Source: Pseudomonas persica (lineage in GTDB: Bacteria; Pseudomonadota; Gammaproteobacteria; Pseudomonadales; Pseudomonadaceae). Taken from it: a stretch of 53,335 bases of DNA. Below, one piece after another: positions 28,900 through 37,222 of this stretch; within the stretch, counting starts at the first letter, position 1, and each line of letters begins with the position of its first letter. The DNA is taken from the NCBI RefSeq assembly GCF_900291015.1, contig NZ_OLKL01000032.1:1568-54902 (forward strand). The letters run 5' to 3'. The position numbers and the translations under genes are program-made. The notes below the pieces were generated by a model. The model saw nothing but the letters and a program-made list of their open reading frames with translations, had not been told where the DNA came from and did not search any database.

Positions 28900-29895
28900 T
28901 TATGGGTGCAGCGTGGAGTTGCCGGCCTGCTTGCGCACGCCGCGCTCGCCGACCAGGACCAGGCCATTGCCGGTGTCAGCGGCGAGCGCGGTCACCGGGC
29001 CACGGGCACTCTGCGGCACCAGGCTGAAGCTGGCGCCATCATCCCGGCTGAGCAGCAGGTCGCCGGCCTGGCTGGCCAGCCACAGCTGGCCGTCACGGTC
29101 GACGCCGGCGGCGCTGAGGCTGGTGTTCACACCGGTGCTGACCGCTTGCCATTGCCGGCCGCCATCGGTGCTGCGGTAGGCATGCCCACGCAGGCCGTAG
29201 ACCAGCAGCACACCGGGCTTGCCGACGGCACCGAACAGCGTACCGGCGTAGGGGGTTTCGACGCGGGTGAAGCGTTCGCCATCGAGCTTCAACAGCAAGC
29301 CCTGCTCGCCGGTGATGTACAGCTCGTCACCGATTACGGCCAGGCTGGTCAGGTGCAAGCCTTGCGGGTTGTCGCTGTGCTCGAGCCAGGGCTGCCAGTG
29401 CTCGCCGCCATCAACGGTACGCAACAGCAGGTTGAACACGCCGACCGCATAGCCGTTGCGGGCATCGCTGAACCACACGTCGAGCAAGGCATTGTCGCTA
29501 CCCGTGCCCGGCAGTTGTTCGGCCAGCGCCCGGCCATCCAGCTGCTTCTGCCAGTGCACGCCACCATCGCGGCTGTGCAGCACCACCCCATCATGGCCAA
29601 CCGCCCAGCCCAGTTCTGGCGTGGCGAAGCTCACGGCATTAAGGTCTGCGCTGACTGGCACCTGGGCCTGCTGCCAGCGCGCGCCGTGGTCGTCGGAGTA
29701 CAGGATGTGCCCACGCGGGCCCACCGCGACCAGGCGCTGCCCGGCCAGGGTGACATCGCGCAAGGCGCTGCTGACGACCAGGGCGCTGGGCATGGCGGGC
29801 AGGTCCAGCACATCGGTGAAGGGCGCCGCCTGGGCCACCCCCTGCAGCGCGGCCCAGGCCAGAACCACCACGCTGCATCGTTTGAAGACAGACAT
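28900..29895 (-). CDS. YCF48/BNR-type beta-propeller protein
   Basis: 331 residues with a signal peptide of about 23 residues (ending GVAQA). It has repeats with Asp-box-like turns (YSDDHGARWQ, SRDGGVHWQ, TVDGGEHWQ, STDGGRQWQ, SRDDGASFS), typical of the YCF48/Hcf136 propeller. It is periplasmic and probably works with the RND protein 15 bp downstream. ATG 29895 follows GAGG; a GTG start at 29901 is also possible. Confidence 0.87.
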   Translation of the reverse strand: MSVFKRCSVVVLAWAALQGVAQAAPFTDVLDLPAMPSALVVSSALRDVTLAGQRLVAVGPRGHILYSDDHGARWQQAQVPVSADLNAVSFATPELGWAVGHDGVVLHSRDGGVHWQKQLDGRALAEQLPGTGSDNALLDVWFSDARNGYAVGVFNLLLRTVDGGEHWQPWLEHSDNPQGLHLTSLAVIGDELYITGEQGLLLKLDGERFTRVETPYAGTLFGAVGKPGVLLVYGLRGHAYRSTDGGRQWQAVSTGVNTSLSAAGVDRDGQLWLASQAGDLLLSRDDGASFSLVPQSARGPVTALAADTGNGLVLVGERGVRKQAGNSTLHP

Positions 29896-29916
29896 TGCCA
29901 CCTCTGCTCGGTGCGT

Positions 29917-31275
29917 TCAGCGAATGCCGTTGCCGGCCAGCGACTCGGGCGACCACTGGGTTTTCGACAGCGGGTCGATGTAGCGGATGCCGCCGTAGGC
30001 ACCGACCACACCATTGAGGTTGTAGGTGCCGCCGATCAGGTCATAGATCATGAACGGCGTGGCGTCCGGGGTCTGCTTGTCGTAGCTCTGGGTGAGGAAG
30101 GCGAACGAGCCACGGTACAGCTGGCCACGGGCGTCGTACTGGTCCGAGGCCAGGGCGATCCAGCTGTCTTCGTCGAGGTAGAAGCGGCGCTTGTGGTAGA
30201 TGTGGCGTGCACCATCCTTGAGCTTGCCTTCCACCACCCACACCCGGTGCATCTCCCAGCGCACGAACTGCGGTGCCAGATGGTTGGGGGTAATCACCTG
30301 CTTGACGTCGGTGTTGTAGGTCAGCTGGTAGGTGTTGTACGGCACGTACATTTCCTGCTTGCCGACCAGCGTCCACTCGTAGCGGTCCAGCGCACCGTTG
30401 AAGACGAACACGTCATCGTAGGTACCCGAACCCGAGGTACCCGGGTTGGGCGTGTCGTAGGCCAGGTTCGGTGCCAGCTTGACCCGGCGCTGGCCCGGCA
30501 GGTACTGCCAGGCGCTGCGTGGCTGCACCAGCGGGTTGGCGGCGTCGCGCAGCATCATGGCTTCGCCGGCGCGGCGTGCGGGCCCGGTGTACACCAGTTT
30601 CATCTGATAGTAGGTGTCCTTGGCGCCAATCGGCTTGGCCATGTCCTCGTAGATCGGATAGCTGATATTGGCCTGGCCGGTGGTAGCCAGCGATGGCTTG
30701 CCGGCGGCGTCGACGTTCCACGAGTCGTACTTGGCCGTCATGCTCACGCCCTGGTAGCGCAGCAGGAAGTTCCACATCGCCTCGGCGCCGTTCTGCGGAA
30801 TGGGGAACGGGATGCCCGGCAGCACGTTGTCTACCGCAGTGCCACCCTCCTTGCTGTTGGCGCCAGTGGCATTCTTGCGGGTATTGTCGAGTACCGCTTG
30901 CGGCAGCGCCACGCTGCGGTGGGTCGGGTACACATCGACGCGGTAGCTGGGGTAGCGCTTGAGCAGCTCCTGGGTGGTGGCGGTCAGTTGGCCCTTGTAC
31001 TGCTCGGCGTTCTTGCCATCGATGACCAGCAGCGGCTTGTCGCTGGCGAACGGGTCGGGGCGCATGCTGGCGCCGCTCTGGTAGCCGGCCGGCGGTGTCA
31101 GCAGGCCGCCCTGGTAGGCCGGGATCGAGCCATCGGCATTGCCGGCCTTTTCCGCGCCGATGGCGGTCAGGCTGGTGCCCAGGCGCGCGGCCTGGTCAGT
31201 GGAAACGGCGGCCTGGGCAGCGTTCAGTGCGGCCAGTGACAGGCACGAGGCCAGCAGGATACGTACGAAATTCAT
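29917..31275 (-). CDS. DUF1329 (LolA/LolB-like) protein
   Basis: 452 residues with a signal peptide (about 22 residues, ending NAAQA). The conserved body contains GGSIPAYQGG-like GSIPAYQGG, YNFLLRYQG-like WNFLLRYQGV, PGQRRVKLAPN and a YRWEMHRVWVVEG-like EMHRVWVVEGKLK. The family has a LolA/LolB-like fold and is thought to handle lipophilic ligands in the periplasm. It is almost always paired with DUF1302, as here (38 bp apart). Confidence 0.9.
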   Translation of the reverse strand: MNFVRILLASCLSLAALNAAQAAVSTDQAARLGTSLTAIGAEKAGNADGSIPAYQGGLLTPPAGYQSGASMRPDPFASDKPLLVIDGKNAEQYKGQLTATTQELLKRYPSYRVDVYPTHRSVALPQAVLDNTRKNATGANSKEGGTAVDNVLPGIPFPIPQNGAEAMWNFLLRYQGVSMTAKYDSWNVDAAGKPSLATTGQANISYPIYEDMAKPIGAKDTYYQMKLVYTGPARRAGEAMMLRDAANPLVQPRSAWQYLPGQRRVKLAPNLAYDTPNPGTSGSGTYDDVFVFNGALDRYEWTLVGKQEMYVPYNTYQLTYNTDVKQVITPNHLAPQFVRWEMHRVWVVEGKLKDGARHIYHKRRFYLDEDSWIALASDQYDARGQLYRGSFAFLTQSYDKQTPDATPFMIYDLIGGTYNLNGVVGAYGGIRYIDPLSKTQWSPESLAGNGIR

Positions 31276-31313
31276 GATGGTTGTCTTCCTGTGTAGGCTG
31301 TAGGAAACACGAC

Positions 31314-33269
31314 TCAGAAGGTCGTCTTGACGGTCAGGTACAGGGCGCCACGGTCCTCGGTGGTGGCACCACCGCCGGAGAAGGAGGCGTAGCCGCCGCC
31401 GTAGCAGGTGTAATCCTGTTCGCCGTCCAGGGCGTTGGGGGTGCTGCCGTCGGTCTGGCCGTCCTTGCAGGCCTTGGTCTCACCGAAACTGTCGACGTAC
31501 TTGAGGTCGACGAAGTACTGGTTGTAGATTGCGGCGCTCAAGCCCACCGCATAGTTGCCGGTATTCTCGGCGCCACCGCCCTGCACCGGCGACACGCCGT
31601 CCAGACCGACGTTTACCGACAGCGGCATACTCAGGTCCATGCCCGGCAGTACCTGGTACCAGGTAGGGGTGAAGTTGACGGCGATGCCCCAGTTGTCGCG
31701 GGTGGACTTGTCGATGCCGCGGTAGCTGCTCTTGCCCTTGTACAAGGCCTCGTTGTGGCTATCGAGCTTGAGCAGGTTGCTGTAGAACAGCTCGCCAAGC
31801 ACGGTTGCCGCATCGAACAGCGGCGTATCGCCAATGGTCATCAAGCCGTTCAAGGTCCAGTGCAGGGTGTCGCCGGTGGCGCTCAGGCCGTCGCCATCCT
31901 TGGGCACGTCGTAGATCACCCCGCTGCTGGGCAGGCGTGCCGGCAGCAGGCCGAAGCCGCCGCCCAGGCCACCTTGGCCGGGGGCACTGACGATCGCCGG
32001 GATGCTCGCCAGTGGCATGTTGTGGCGGATGTTCAGGTCGCTGCCGACACTGATGCCGCCCACATCCTTGGACAGGCTCAGGCCATAGATGTCGATGTCG
32101 TCGGAGTAGGCGAACTGGTAAGTAGTGCTTTGCAACGAGTTGTACAGGTTGCCGACCGCGCCCTGGCGGCTGCCCGGCGGGTTGCCGAACGGGCCGTTGG
32201 CGACGGTCATGCCGCGCGCGTCGAGCCAGGCCTGCGGGAGGATCTCGGAGGTCTTGCGGTAGTAGAAACCGAGGGTGCCACCCAGCCATTCGGGCGACCA
32301 CTTGGCCATGACGCCCCAGTCGCCGCTCTTGCCTGGTTTCAGGTCATGGCCACGGCGGATGGTGGTCAGCGCGCCGCGCACCGGGATCAGCCCCGGGGTG
32401 CCGGTGTGGCCTAGCAGGAAGCTTTGGCCACCCTCGCCTACCACATCCGAGCCGCCATAGTAGGTACCGGCTTCGGGCAGGCGGGCGGCGTCCCAGTCGA
32501 AGAAATATTGTGCGCCCAGGGTCAGTTCAGGGTTGACCAGAAACGAGGTCGACAGCTGGTTGCGCGGCACGAACAGCTCCTTGGCCTCGGTGCCCGGAGA
32601 GGCGGCCAGTTTGGCCAGGTCGAGGCCGGACTGGCCGTAGCTCAGCGAGTGCACCGGGTTGAGCAGGGTTTCACCCCAGAACAGGTTGTGCTGGCCCAGC
32701 TTGGCGCTGACCTGCGAGGCCTCGCCGACTTCACGGCTCATGAACACGAAGGCATCCAGCACTTCACCGGACGGACCGCTGTAGTAACGCTGGGCGTAGT
32801 TGCTCAGGTGCGGACTGCCCAGCGGCACGCCGGTACCGGGCAGGCCATTGAGGCTGGGGTTGATGCCGGACTGGTCACCGTTGCCGTTGACGAACGGGTT
32901 GCTATTGGAACCGGTGTTGTCATAGGCCTTGTCGTACCAGCTGGCGGTACTGATGCGGAACCCGGTGTTGCCCTGGTAGACCACGTCCAGTTCGCTGAGC
33001 AGGTCGACCCGGTTGGTGATGTTGGTGCCCGCCTTGCGGAAGTTGTAGTCACCGTCGTTGCTGTTGGGCGTGCCCAGCATGCGCTTGTCGGCACTTTCGG
33101 TGCGCACGCCATAGTTGTATTTGACAGTGTTGTCGAAGCGCACGGCCCAGTTTTCATTACCGGTATCGACTTCGAACGCCTGGGCGGCGGGCAGCGTGAG
33201 CAGGCCGATGGCGCAGGCGAGCAGGCAGCGCTGTGGTTTCACAGCACGGTGAATGCGGTGTTCTGGCAT
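31314..33269 (-). CDS. DUF1302 outer-membrane protein
   Basis: 651 residues. ATG 33269 gives a signal peptide ending PAAQA before FEVDTGNENW; a longer frame up to 33554 overlaps the hydrolase. The mature protein is rich in alternating strands and aromatic residues, ending in Phe (LTVKTTF), consistent with an outer-membrane beta-barrel. DUF1302 proteins are associated with uptake of hydrophobic substrates. The 5' leader contains AAAACAATAACAATA, a possible Crc/Hfq site. Confidence 0.9.
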   Translation of the reverse strand: MPEHRIHRAVKPQRCLLACAIGLLTLPAAQAFEVDTGNENWAVRFDNTVKYNYGVRTESADKRMLGTPNSNDGDYNFRKAGTNITNRVDLLSELDVVYQGNTGFRISTASWYDKAYDNTGSNSNPFVNGNGDQSGINPSLNGLPGTGVPLGSPHLSNYAQRYYSGPSGEVLDAFVFMSREVGEASQVSAKLGQHNLFWGETLLNPVHSLSYGQSGLDLAKLAASPGTEAKELFVPRNQLSTSFLVNPELTLGAQYFFDWDAARLPEAGTYYGGSDVVGEGGQSFLLGHTGTPGLIPVRGALTTIRRGHDLKPGKSGDWGVMAKWSPEWLGGTLGFYYRKTSEILPQAWLDARGMTVANGPFGNPPGSRQGAVGNLYNSLQSTTYQFAYSDDIDIYGLSLSKDVGGISVGSDLNIRHNMPLASIPAIVSAPGQGGLGGGFGLLPARLPSSGVIYDVPKDGDGLSATGDTLHWTLNGLMTIGDTPLFDAATVLGELFYSNLLKLDSHNEALYKGKSSYRGIDKSTRDNWGIAVNFTPTWYQVLPGMDLSMPLSVNVGLDGVSPVQGGGAENTGNYAVGLSAAIYNQYFVDLKYVDSFGETKACKDGQTDGSTPNALDGEQDYTCYGGGYASFSGGGATTEDRGALYLTVKTTF

Positions 33270-33283
33270 TACGATGGCTCCAC

Positions 33284-33304
33284 GTATTGTTATTGTTTTT
33301 TTTT
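33284..33304 (-). promoter_or_regulatory. Candidate Crc/Hfq A-rich site in the DUF1302 leader
   Basis: On the minus strand AAAAAACAATAACAATACG contains overlapping AANAANAA motifs about 15-35 bases before the start codon. Confidence 0.4.
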
Positions 33305-33345
33305 CGCCGCCCGTCTTATGCGGGCGTGCCTGGGGCGTCCATGCG

Positions 33346-33924
33346 CTATTGCAGGTTGGGCTGGTCCAGTCGCTGGATGAAGGCCTCGGCCTGCGGCCAG
33401 GGGCCGAAGCCGGAGGCCGGATTGAGATGGCCGACGGCGCCCAGCTCGACCAGTTCACTACCCCAGCCTTGGGCCAAGGCGCCGGCAGAGGCAAAGCTGG
33501 CCAAGTGGTCGTTGCTGCTGGCCGCGACAATGCTGGGGAACGGCAGCGGCTCAAGGGGTAATGGCGACCAGCCGTGTTCGGCCAGGCTGGCCGGGCTTGG
33601 GTAGTGAGCCGGCCATTGCGCGTTCAGGTCGGGTGGCGCCGCCAGTAATGCACCCTTGATCGGCCGCCGGTAGCGCGCCGCCCAGTGGGCGACCATCAGC
33701 ACACCAGCGCTGTGCGCCACCAGAATCACTTCACCCTCGATCTGGGCCAGCTCGCGCTGGATCGCCTCGACCCGGGCCGTGCAGCACAGGCCGTCGACCT
33801 GCAGCGGCGGTACGCTGCGCACCTTGGCCAGGCGGCCTGCGAGCAGGGTCTGCCAGTGCTCGGCGACATGGTCGCGCAGGCCGGGGACGATCAGCACGGT
33901 GGCAGTGGTTTGCAATTTTTCCAC
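33346..33924 (-). CDS. Alpha/beta hydrolase, RBBP9/YdeN family
   Basis: 192 residues. VPGLRDHVAEHWQT near the N-terminus is the RBBP9/YdeN signature. The nucleophile elbow is AHSAG (Ser), with Asp in ASSNDHLAS and His in GAVGHLNPASGFG completing the triad. A serine hydrolase of unknown substrate; small esters or thioesters are plausible. It is the first gene of the DUF1302 operon, 57 bp downstream of the shared 43-bp operator and divergent from the AraC gene. Confidence 0.88.
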   Translation of the reverse strand: MEKLQTTATVLIVPGLRDHVAEHWQTLLAGRLAKVRSVPPLQVDGLCCTARVEAIQRELAQIEGEVILVAHSAGVLMVAHWAARYRRPIKGALLAAPPDLNAQWPAHYPSPASLAEHGWSPLPLEPLPFPSIVAASSNDHLASFASAGALAQGWGSELVELGAVGHLNPASGFGPWPQAEAFIQRLDQPNLQ

Positions 33925-33980
33925 GGTGAACCTCGTGTGCGGTATAGCGCTTGAGGTTCACAGTAAACAGCCCACCCACC

Positions 33981-34023
33981 GGGTGCTTCACATTCGGCGT
34001 CAGGGGCTTTTCATTTGATGACA
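33981..34023 (-). promoter_or_regulatory. Shared 43-bp operator, copy 1
   Basis: Runs from GGGTGCTTCACAT (33981) to TTTTCATTTGATGACA (ending 34023, + strand). The copy at 41686-41728 matches at 36 of 43 positions without gaps. It lies between the hydrolase operon (57 bp away) and the AraC gene, so it probably binds that regulator. Length suits two AraC half sites. Confidence 0.65.
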
Positions 34024-34131
34024 ATGGCCCAGGCAGGGCTTTGCTTTTCAATTCATGACACGCAGGCTATAAAACACAAAACGCATGTCGGCATACCCAA
34101 AAACAAGAAACCGCATGGAAAACAACAGACG

Positions 34132-35142
34132 ATGCCCGCCCTAGTTCGTGCCGCCAGCTTGACCAATTACCTTGAGGTGTCCCGCCACCTGGGCCTCAAT
34201 CCCCAGGCGCTGTTGGCACAGGTTGGCCTCAGCGCCGCGTTGCTCGATGACCCCAACCGGCGTATCCCGGTTGCCAGCGTCATCACCTTGCTGGAGGCCT
34301 CCGCCAGCGCCACCCGCTGCGAAAGCTTCGGGCTGCGTATGGCCGAGTTGCGGCAACTGTCGGACTTCGGCGAAATCAGCCTGCTGCTCAGCCACCAACG
34401 CACCCTGCGTGATGCGCTGCAGGTGATCGTGCAGTACCGTCACCTGCTCAACGACGCCCTGGCCATTCATATCGAGGAAGCCGGCAAGACCGTGGTCATT
34501 CGCGAGGAGGTGATCAACGAACGCGCGCCCTTCAGTCGCCAGGCCACCGAGTTGGCCATTGGCGTGATGATGCGTCTGTGCGCGGCACTGCTAGGTGCCC
34601 ACTGGCACCCGATCAGCGTCAACTTCACCCACGCGCCTCCCGCCGACCTGGCCACCCACCGGCGCATTTTCGGCTGCACGCTGGTGTTCGGCAGCGAGTT
34701 CAACGGCATCGTCTGCCCGGCCGCCGATCTCGACAGCGCCAGCCCGCAGGCCAACGAAGCCATGGCGCGCCTGGCGCAGCGCTACCTGGACAGCCTGCCG
34801 GCGGGCGGCACGCCGTCGCTGGAGCTGGAGCTGCGCAAGACCATCTACCTGCTGCTGCCCATGGGCCGCGCCACCATCGAGCAGGTGGCACAGACCCAGG
34901 GCATGAACGTGCGCACCCTGCAGCGGCGCCTGGAAGAAAGCGGGTTGACCTTCAAGGACCTGATCAACAGCGTGCGCCGTGACCTGGTGATGCGCTACCT
35001 GGAAAACCCCGGCTATTCGCTGGGGCGTATCGCCGACATGCTGGGCTATTCGATGCCCAGCTCGTTCACCCGCTGGTTCATCGCCCAGTTCGGCATGCCG
35101 CCGGCCAGTTGGCGGGCACAGCGGGATGAGCAAGGGTCTTAG
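34132..35142 (+). CDS. AraC-family regulator of the flanking operons
   Basis: 336 residues with ATG 34132. The frame stays open to 34015, but the domain starts at MPALVRAASLTNYLEVSRHL. Residues about 10-210 form the Arabinose-bd type ligand domain (GLNPQALLAQVGLS, RYRHLLNDALAI-like QYRHLLNDALAI). Residues about 235-335 form the AraC double HTH (IEQVAQTQGMNVRTLQRRLEE, LGRIADMLGYSMPSSFTRWF). It is divergent from the DUF1302 operon and convergent with the YeiH operon, and both operon promoters share a 43-bp element, which makes it the likely regulator of both. Inducer unknown. Confidence 0.92.
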   Translation: MPALVRAASLTNYLEVSRHLGLNPQALLAQVGLSAALLDDPNRRIPVASVITLLEASASATRCESFGLRMAELRQLSDFGEISLLLSHQRTLRDALQVIVQYRHLLNDALAIHIEEAGKTVVIREEVINERAPFSRQATELAIGVMMRLCAALLGAHWHPISVNFTHAPPADLATHRRIFGCTLVFGSEFNGIVCPAADLDSASPQANEAMARLAQRYLDSLPAGGTPSLELELRKTIYLLLPMGRATIEQVAQTQGMNVRTLQRRLEESGLTFKDLINSVRRDLVMRYLENPGYSLGRIADMLGYSMPSSFTRWFIAQFGMPPASWRAQRDEQGS

Positions 35143-35159
35143 CCATGAGCGAACAGGCC

Positions 35160-35205
35160 ACATGGGGCTGCTGCGCAGCCCATCGCCGGCAAGCCAGCTC
35201 CCACC
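35160..35205. repeat. Half REP between convergent genes
   Basis: Hairpin GGGCTGCTGCGCAGCCC followed by ATCGCCGGCAAGCCAGCTCC, one REP arm. It separates the AraC gene from the YeiH gene (convergent, about 96 bp). Confidence 0.65.
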
Positions 35206-35238
35206 TCGACCGCGCTGCTCTCTAGGCCTGTGCAGTTC

Positions 35239-36249
35239 CTAAAGGGCCCAGTGCATCAGCGCCAGCACCAGTAGCACGAGGAACACACTCTCCCCCACCA
35301 TCAGCGCGATGGGTTTGAGCCCGACCGAGGCCAGCGCCTTGAGCTGGGTCTTCATGCCCAGTGCGCTGATTGCTACCACCAGGCAAATGCGCGACAACTC
35401 ATTGATGCCGCCCTCCACCGCCATCGGCACCCAGCCTGTGCTGTTGACGCAGGCCAGTAGCAGGAAGCCGACCGCAAACCAGGGCAGCAAGGGCGGCCGC
35501 TGGCCACCGGCTTCAAGGCCCTGGCGCCGGGTAATCATGGCCGCGCAGACAATCACCGGCAACAGCATGGCCACCCGCATCAGCTTGACCACCGTGGCGA
35601 TGTCACCGGTCTCGGTGGACATGCTGTAGCCCGCCCCCACCACCTGCGCCACATCGTGAATGGTCGCACCGAGGAAGACCCCCGCCTGCGCGGGTGACAG
35701 CTGCAGCCACTGGGCAATCATCGGGTAGACGATCATCGCCAGGGTCGACAGCGCCGACACGCCGATCACTGTGAACAGCGTTGCATGTTCCTTGCGCGGG
35801 TGCTGGGGCAAGGCGGCTGCCAGCGCCAGCGCCGCCGAGGCACCGCAAATGGCCGTGGCACCGCCGGTGAGCATGCCGAACAGCCGTGAAAAACCCAGCA
35901 CCTTGGCCACCACCACCGAGACCAGGATCGTCACCACCACCAGGGTCACGACCAAGGCCACGGGCTTCCAGCCCAGGCTGGCGATCTGGTCCAGGGTGAT
36001 ACGCATGCCAAGCAGCGCCACCCCCAGGCGAAGTACCGTGCGTGCGGTGAATTCGATACCGGCCTTGCAGGGGCCGTCGACCGCGAGAAAGTTCAGCGCC
36101 ATCCCCAACAGCAGGGCAAACAGCATGACCGGCGCCGCGTAATGCTCGCTGAGGAAACTGGCGGCCGCGCCGACGATAAGGCTGACCACCACTCCCGGGG
36201 CAAGGGTGCGGATACGCTGATGGGTAGCGCTCAGTGCCAGTGTATTCAT
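35239..36249 (-). CDS. YeiH/TauZ-like putative sulfate exporter
   Basis: 336 residues, about ten membrane helices. The family (COG2855/UPF0324, YeiH) is shown by LLGMALNFLAVDGPCKAGIEFTARTVLR in pieces, LLGMRITLDQI, GGATAICGASAALALAA and IHDVAQVVGAGYSMS. Members such as TauZ are proposed to export sulfate or sulfite formed from organosulfonates. It is the last gene of the TauD/BKACE operon and overlaps the Rieske gene by 4 bases, so an anion produced by the pathway is the likely substrate. Function inferred. Confidence 0.85.
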   Translation of the reverse strand: MNTLALSATHQRIRTLAPGVVVSLIVGAAASFLSEHYAAPVMLFALLLGMALNFLAVDGPCKAGIEFTARTVLRLGVALLGMRITLDQIASLGWKPVALVVTLVVVTILVSVVVAKVLGFSRLFGMLTGGATAICGASAALALAAALPQHPRKEHATLFTVIGVSALSTLAMIVYPMIAQWLQLSPAQAGVFLGATIHDVAQVVGAGYSMSTETGDIATVVKLMRVAMLLPVIVCAAMITRRQGLEAGGQRPPLLPWFAVGFLLLACVNSTGWVPMAVEGGINELSRICLVVAISALGMKTQLKALASVGLKPIALMVGESVFLVLLVLALMHWAL

Positions 36250-36572
36250 TGCCCCGCTTCCTCACTGTCAAACACGATGTAGACCTGCCCGCCCTGCTGC
36301 TCGACCGGGTAGCAGGCAACCTTCAAGGCCCTGGAATTGACCAGGTAGCCGCTGGCCAGGTCAAAGCGCAGGCCATGCGCGCAGCACTGGATGACACGGC
36401 CTTCCAGCCGCCCGCCGCACAACGACGCACCCTGGTGCGGGCAGCTGTCTTCGATGGCATAGAACGAGTCGGCCACGTTGAACAAGGCCACGCTACGGCC
36501 TTCGCAGGCCAGCAGCACGCGGCCGTTACGTTCCGGCACCTGATGGGGGGCCAGTGCAATACGCCGGGTCAT
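36246..36572 (-). CDS. Rieske [2Fe-2S] ferredoxin
   Basis: 108 residues. The cluster ligands are visible: Cys44 and His46 in CPHQG, and Cys63 and His66 in CCAHG, 17-20 residues apart. This is a soluble Rieske ferredoxin that passes electrons to an oxygenase or reductase. No Rieske oxygenase lies nearby, so its partner is unclear; the TauD-type enzyme does not need one. It overlaps both neighbours by 4 bases. Confidence 0.9.
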   Translation of the reverse strand: MTRRIALAPHQVPERNGRVLLACEGRSVALFNVADSFYAIEDSCPHQGASLCGGRLEGRVIQCCAHGLRFDLASGYLVNSRALKVACYPVEQQGGQVYIVFDSEEAGQ

Positions 36573-37222
36573 ACCCGTTCAACCTCTTGCAGCGCTTCGA
36601 TCATGGCCGCAAACAGCACCTCGGCAGGCTGCGCGCCAGCGATGAGCGGCCCCTGGTTGAAGCGGAACCGCGGCACGGCACTGCCTGCACGCCCAGCCCC
36701 ATTGAGGAACGGGCCGCCATCCTCACGCAGGCAGTCGACTACCTGTGCGGCCTCCAGCCCGCAACGCTGGGCGATGTCGAGCAAGGTGCGGCTGTCCCCC
36801 AGGTCGCGGCCTTGGTGGAAATGGGCGATGAGCAGCTGTGCCAGCAGGGCTTCCAGTTGCGGTGCATCGAGCAGCCGGGTGGCCCGTTGTAGCAGCCTGT
36901 GGGCGCTGGCGGTGTTGGGCATGCGGCGAATACGCGAGAAGTCGATGTTCTCGCCTACCACACGAGCAGCAGCGCGCACCTGGGCCTGGCGCTCGCGCAT
37001 CGCCTCCTCGCTGCCCAGGCGCTGCAGGTAGAAGGCATGGAACGGCATGCCACCGGCTGGCAAGCCAGGCAATAACTGCACACCTCGCCATTGCAGTTGT
37101 ACTTGCACTTGCGGCTGTTCGCGCTGCAACAGCAACAGCGCGGCCTGCAGGTGCCGCTGGCCAATCAGGCACCACGGGCAGACGAAATCGAAGAACACTT
37201 CGACGGATAGCAGCTGTTTCAC
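36569..37222 (-). CDS. FrnE/2-hydroxychromene isomerase-like DsbA protein
   Basis: 217 residues from GTG 37222 behind GGGAG; it overlaps the MFS stop by 4 bases. FFDFVCPWCLIGQRHL (Cys15 and Cys18) is the FrnE/DsbA family signature; the insert with QWRGVQLLPGLPAGG and the PNTASAHRLL segment agree. The family includes cytosolic oxidoreductases and glutathione-dependent isomerases. A role in thiol chemistry or isomerisation of a pathway intermediate is inferred. No signal peptide. Confidence 0.88.
   Translation of the reverse strand: MKQLLSVEVFFDFVCPWCLIGQRHLQAALLLLQREQPQVQVQLQWRGVQLLPGLPAGGMPFHAFYLQRLGSEEAMRERQAQVRAAARVVGENIDFSRIRRMPNTASAHRLLQRATRLLDAPQLEALLAQLLIAHFHQGRDLGDSRTLLDIAQRCGLEAAQVVDCLREDGGPFLNGAGRAGSAVPRFRFNQGPLIAGAQPAEVLFAAMIEALQEVERV

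Noticed and set aside
28675..31239. Plus-strand open frame of 854 codons
   Set aside because: Antisense to the RND, YCF48 and DUF1329 genes, which have signal peptides, domain motifs and tight spacing. High GC keeps the opposite frame open.
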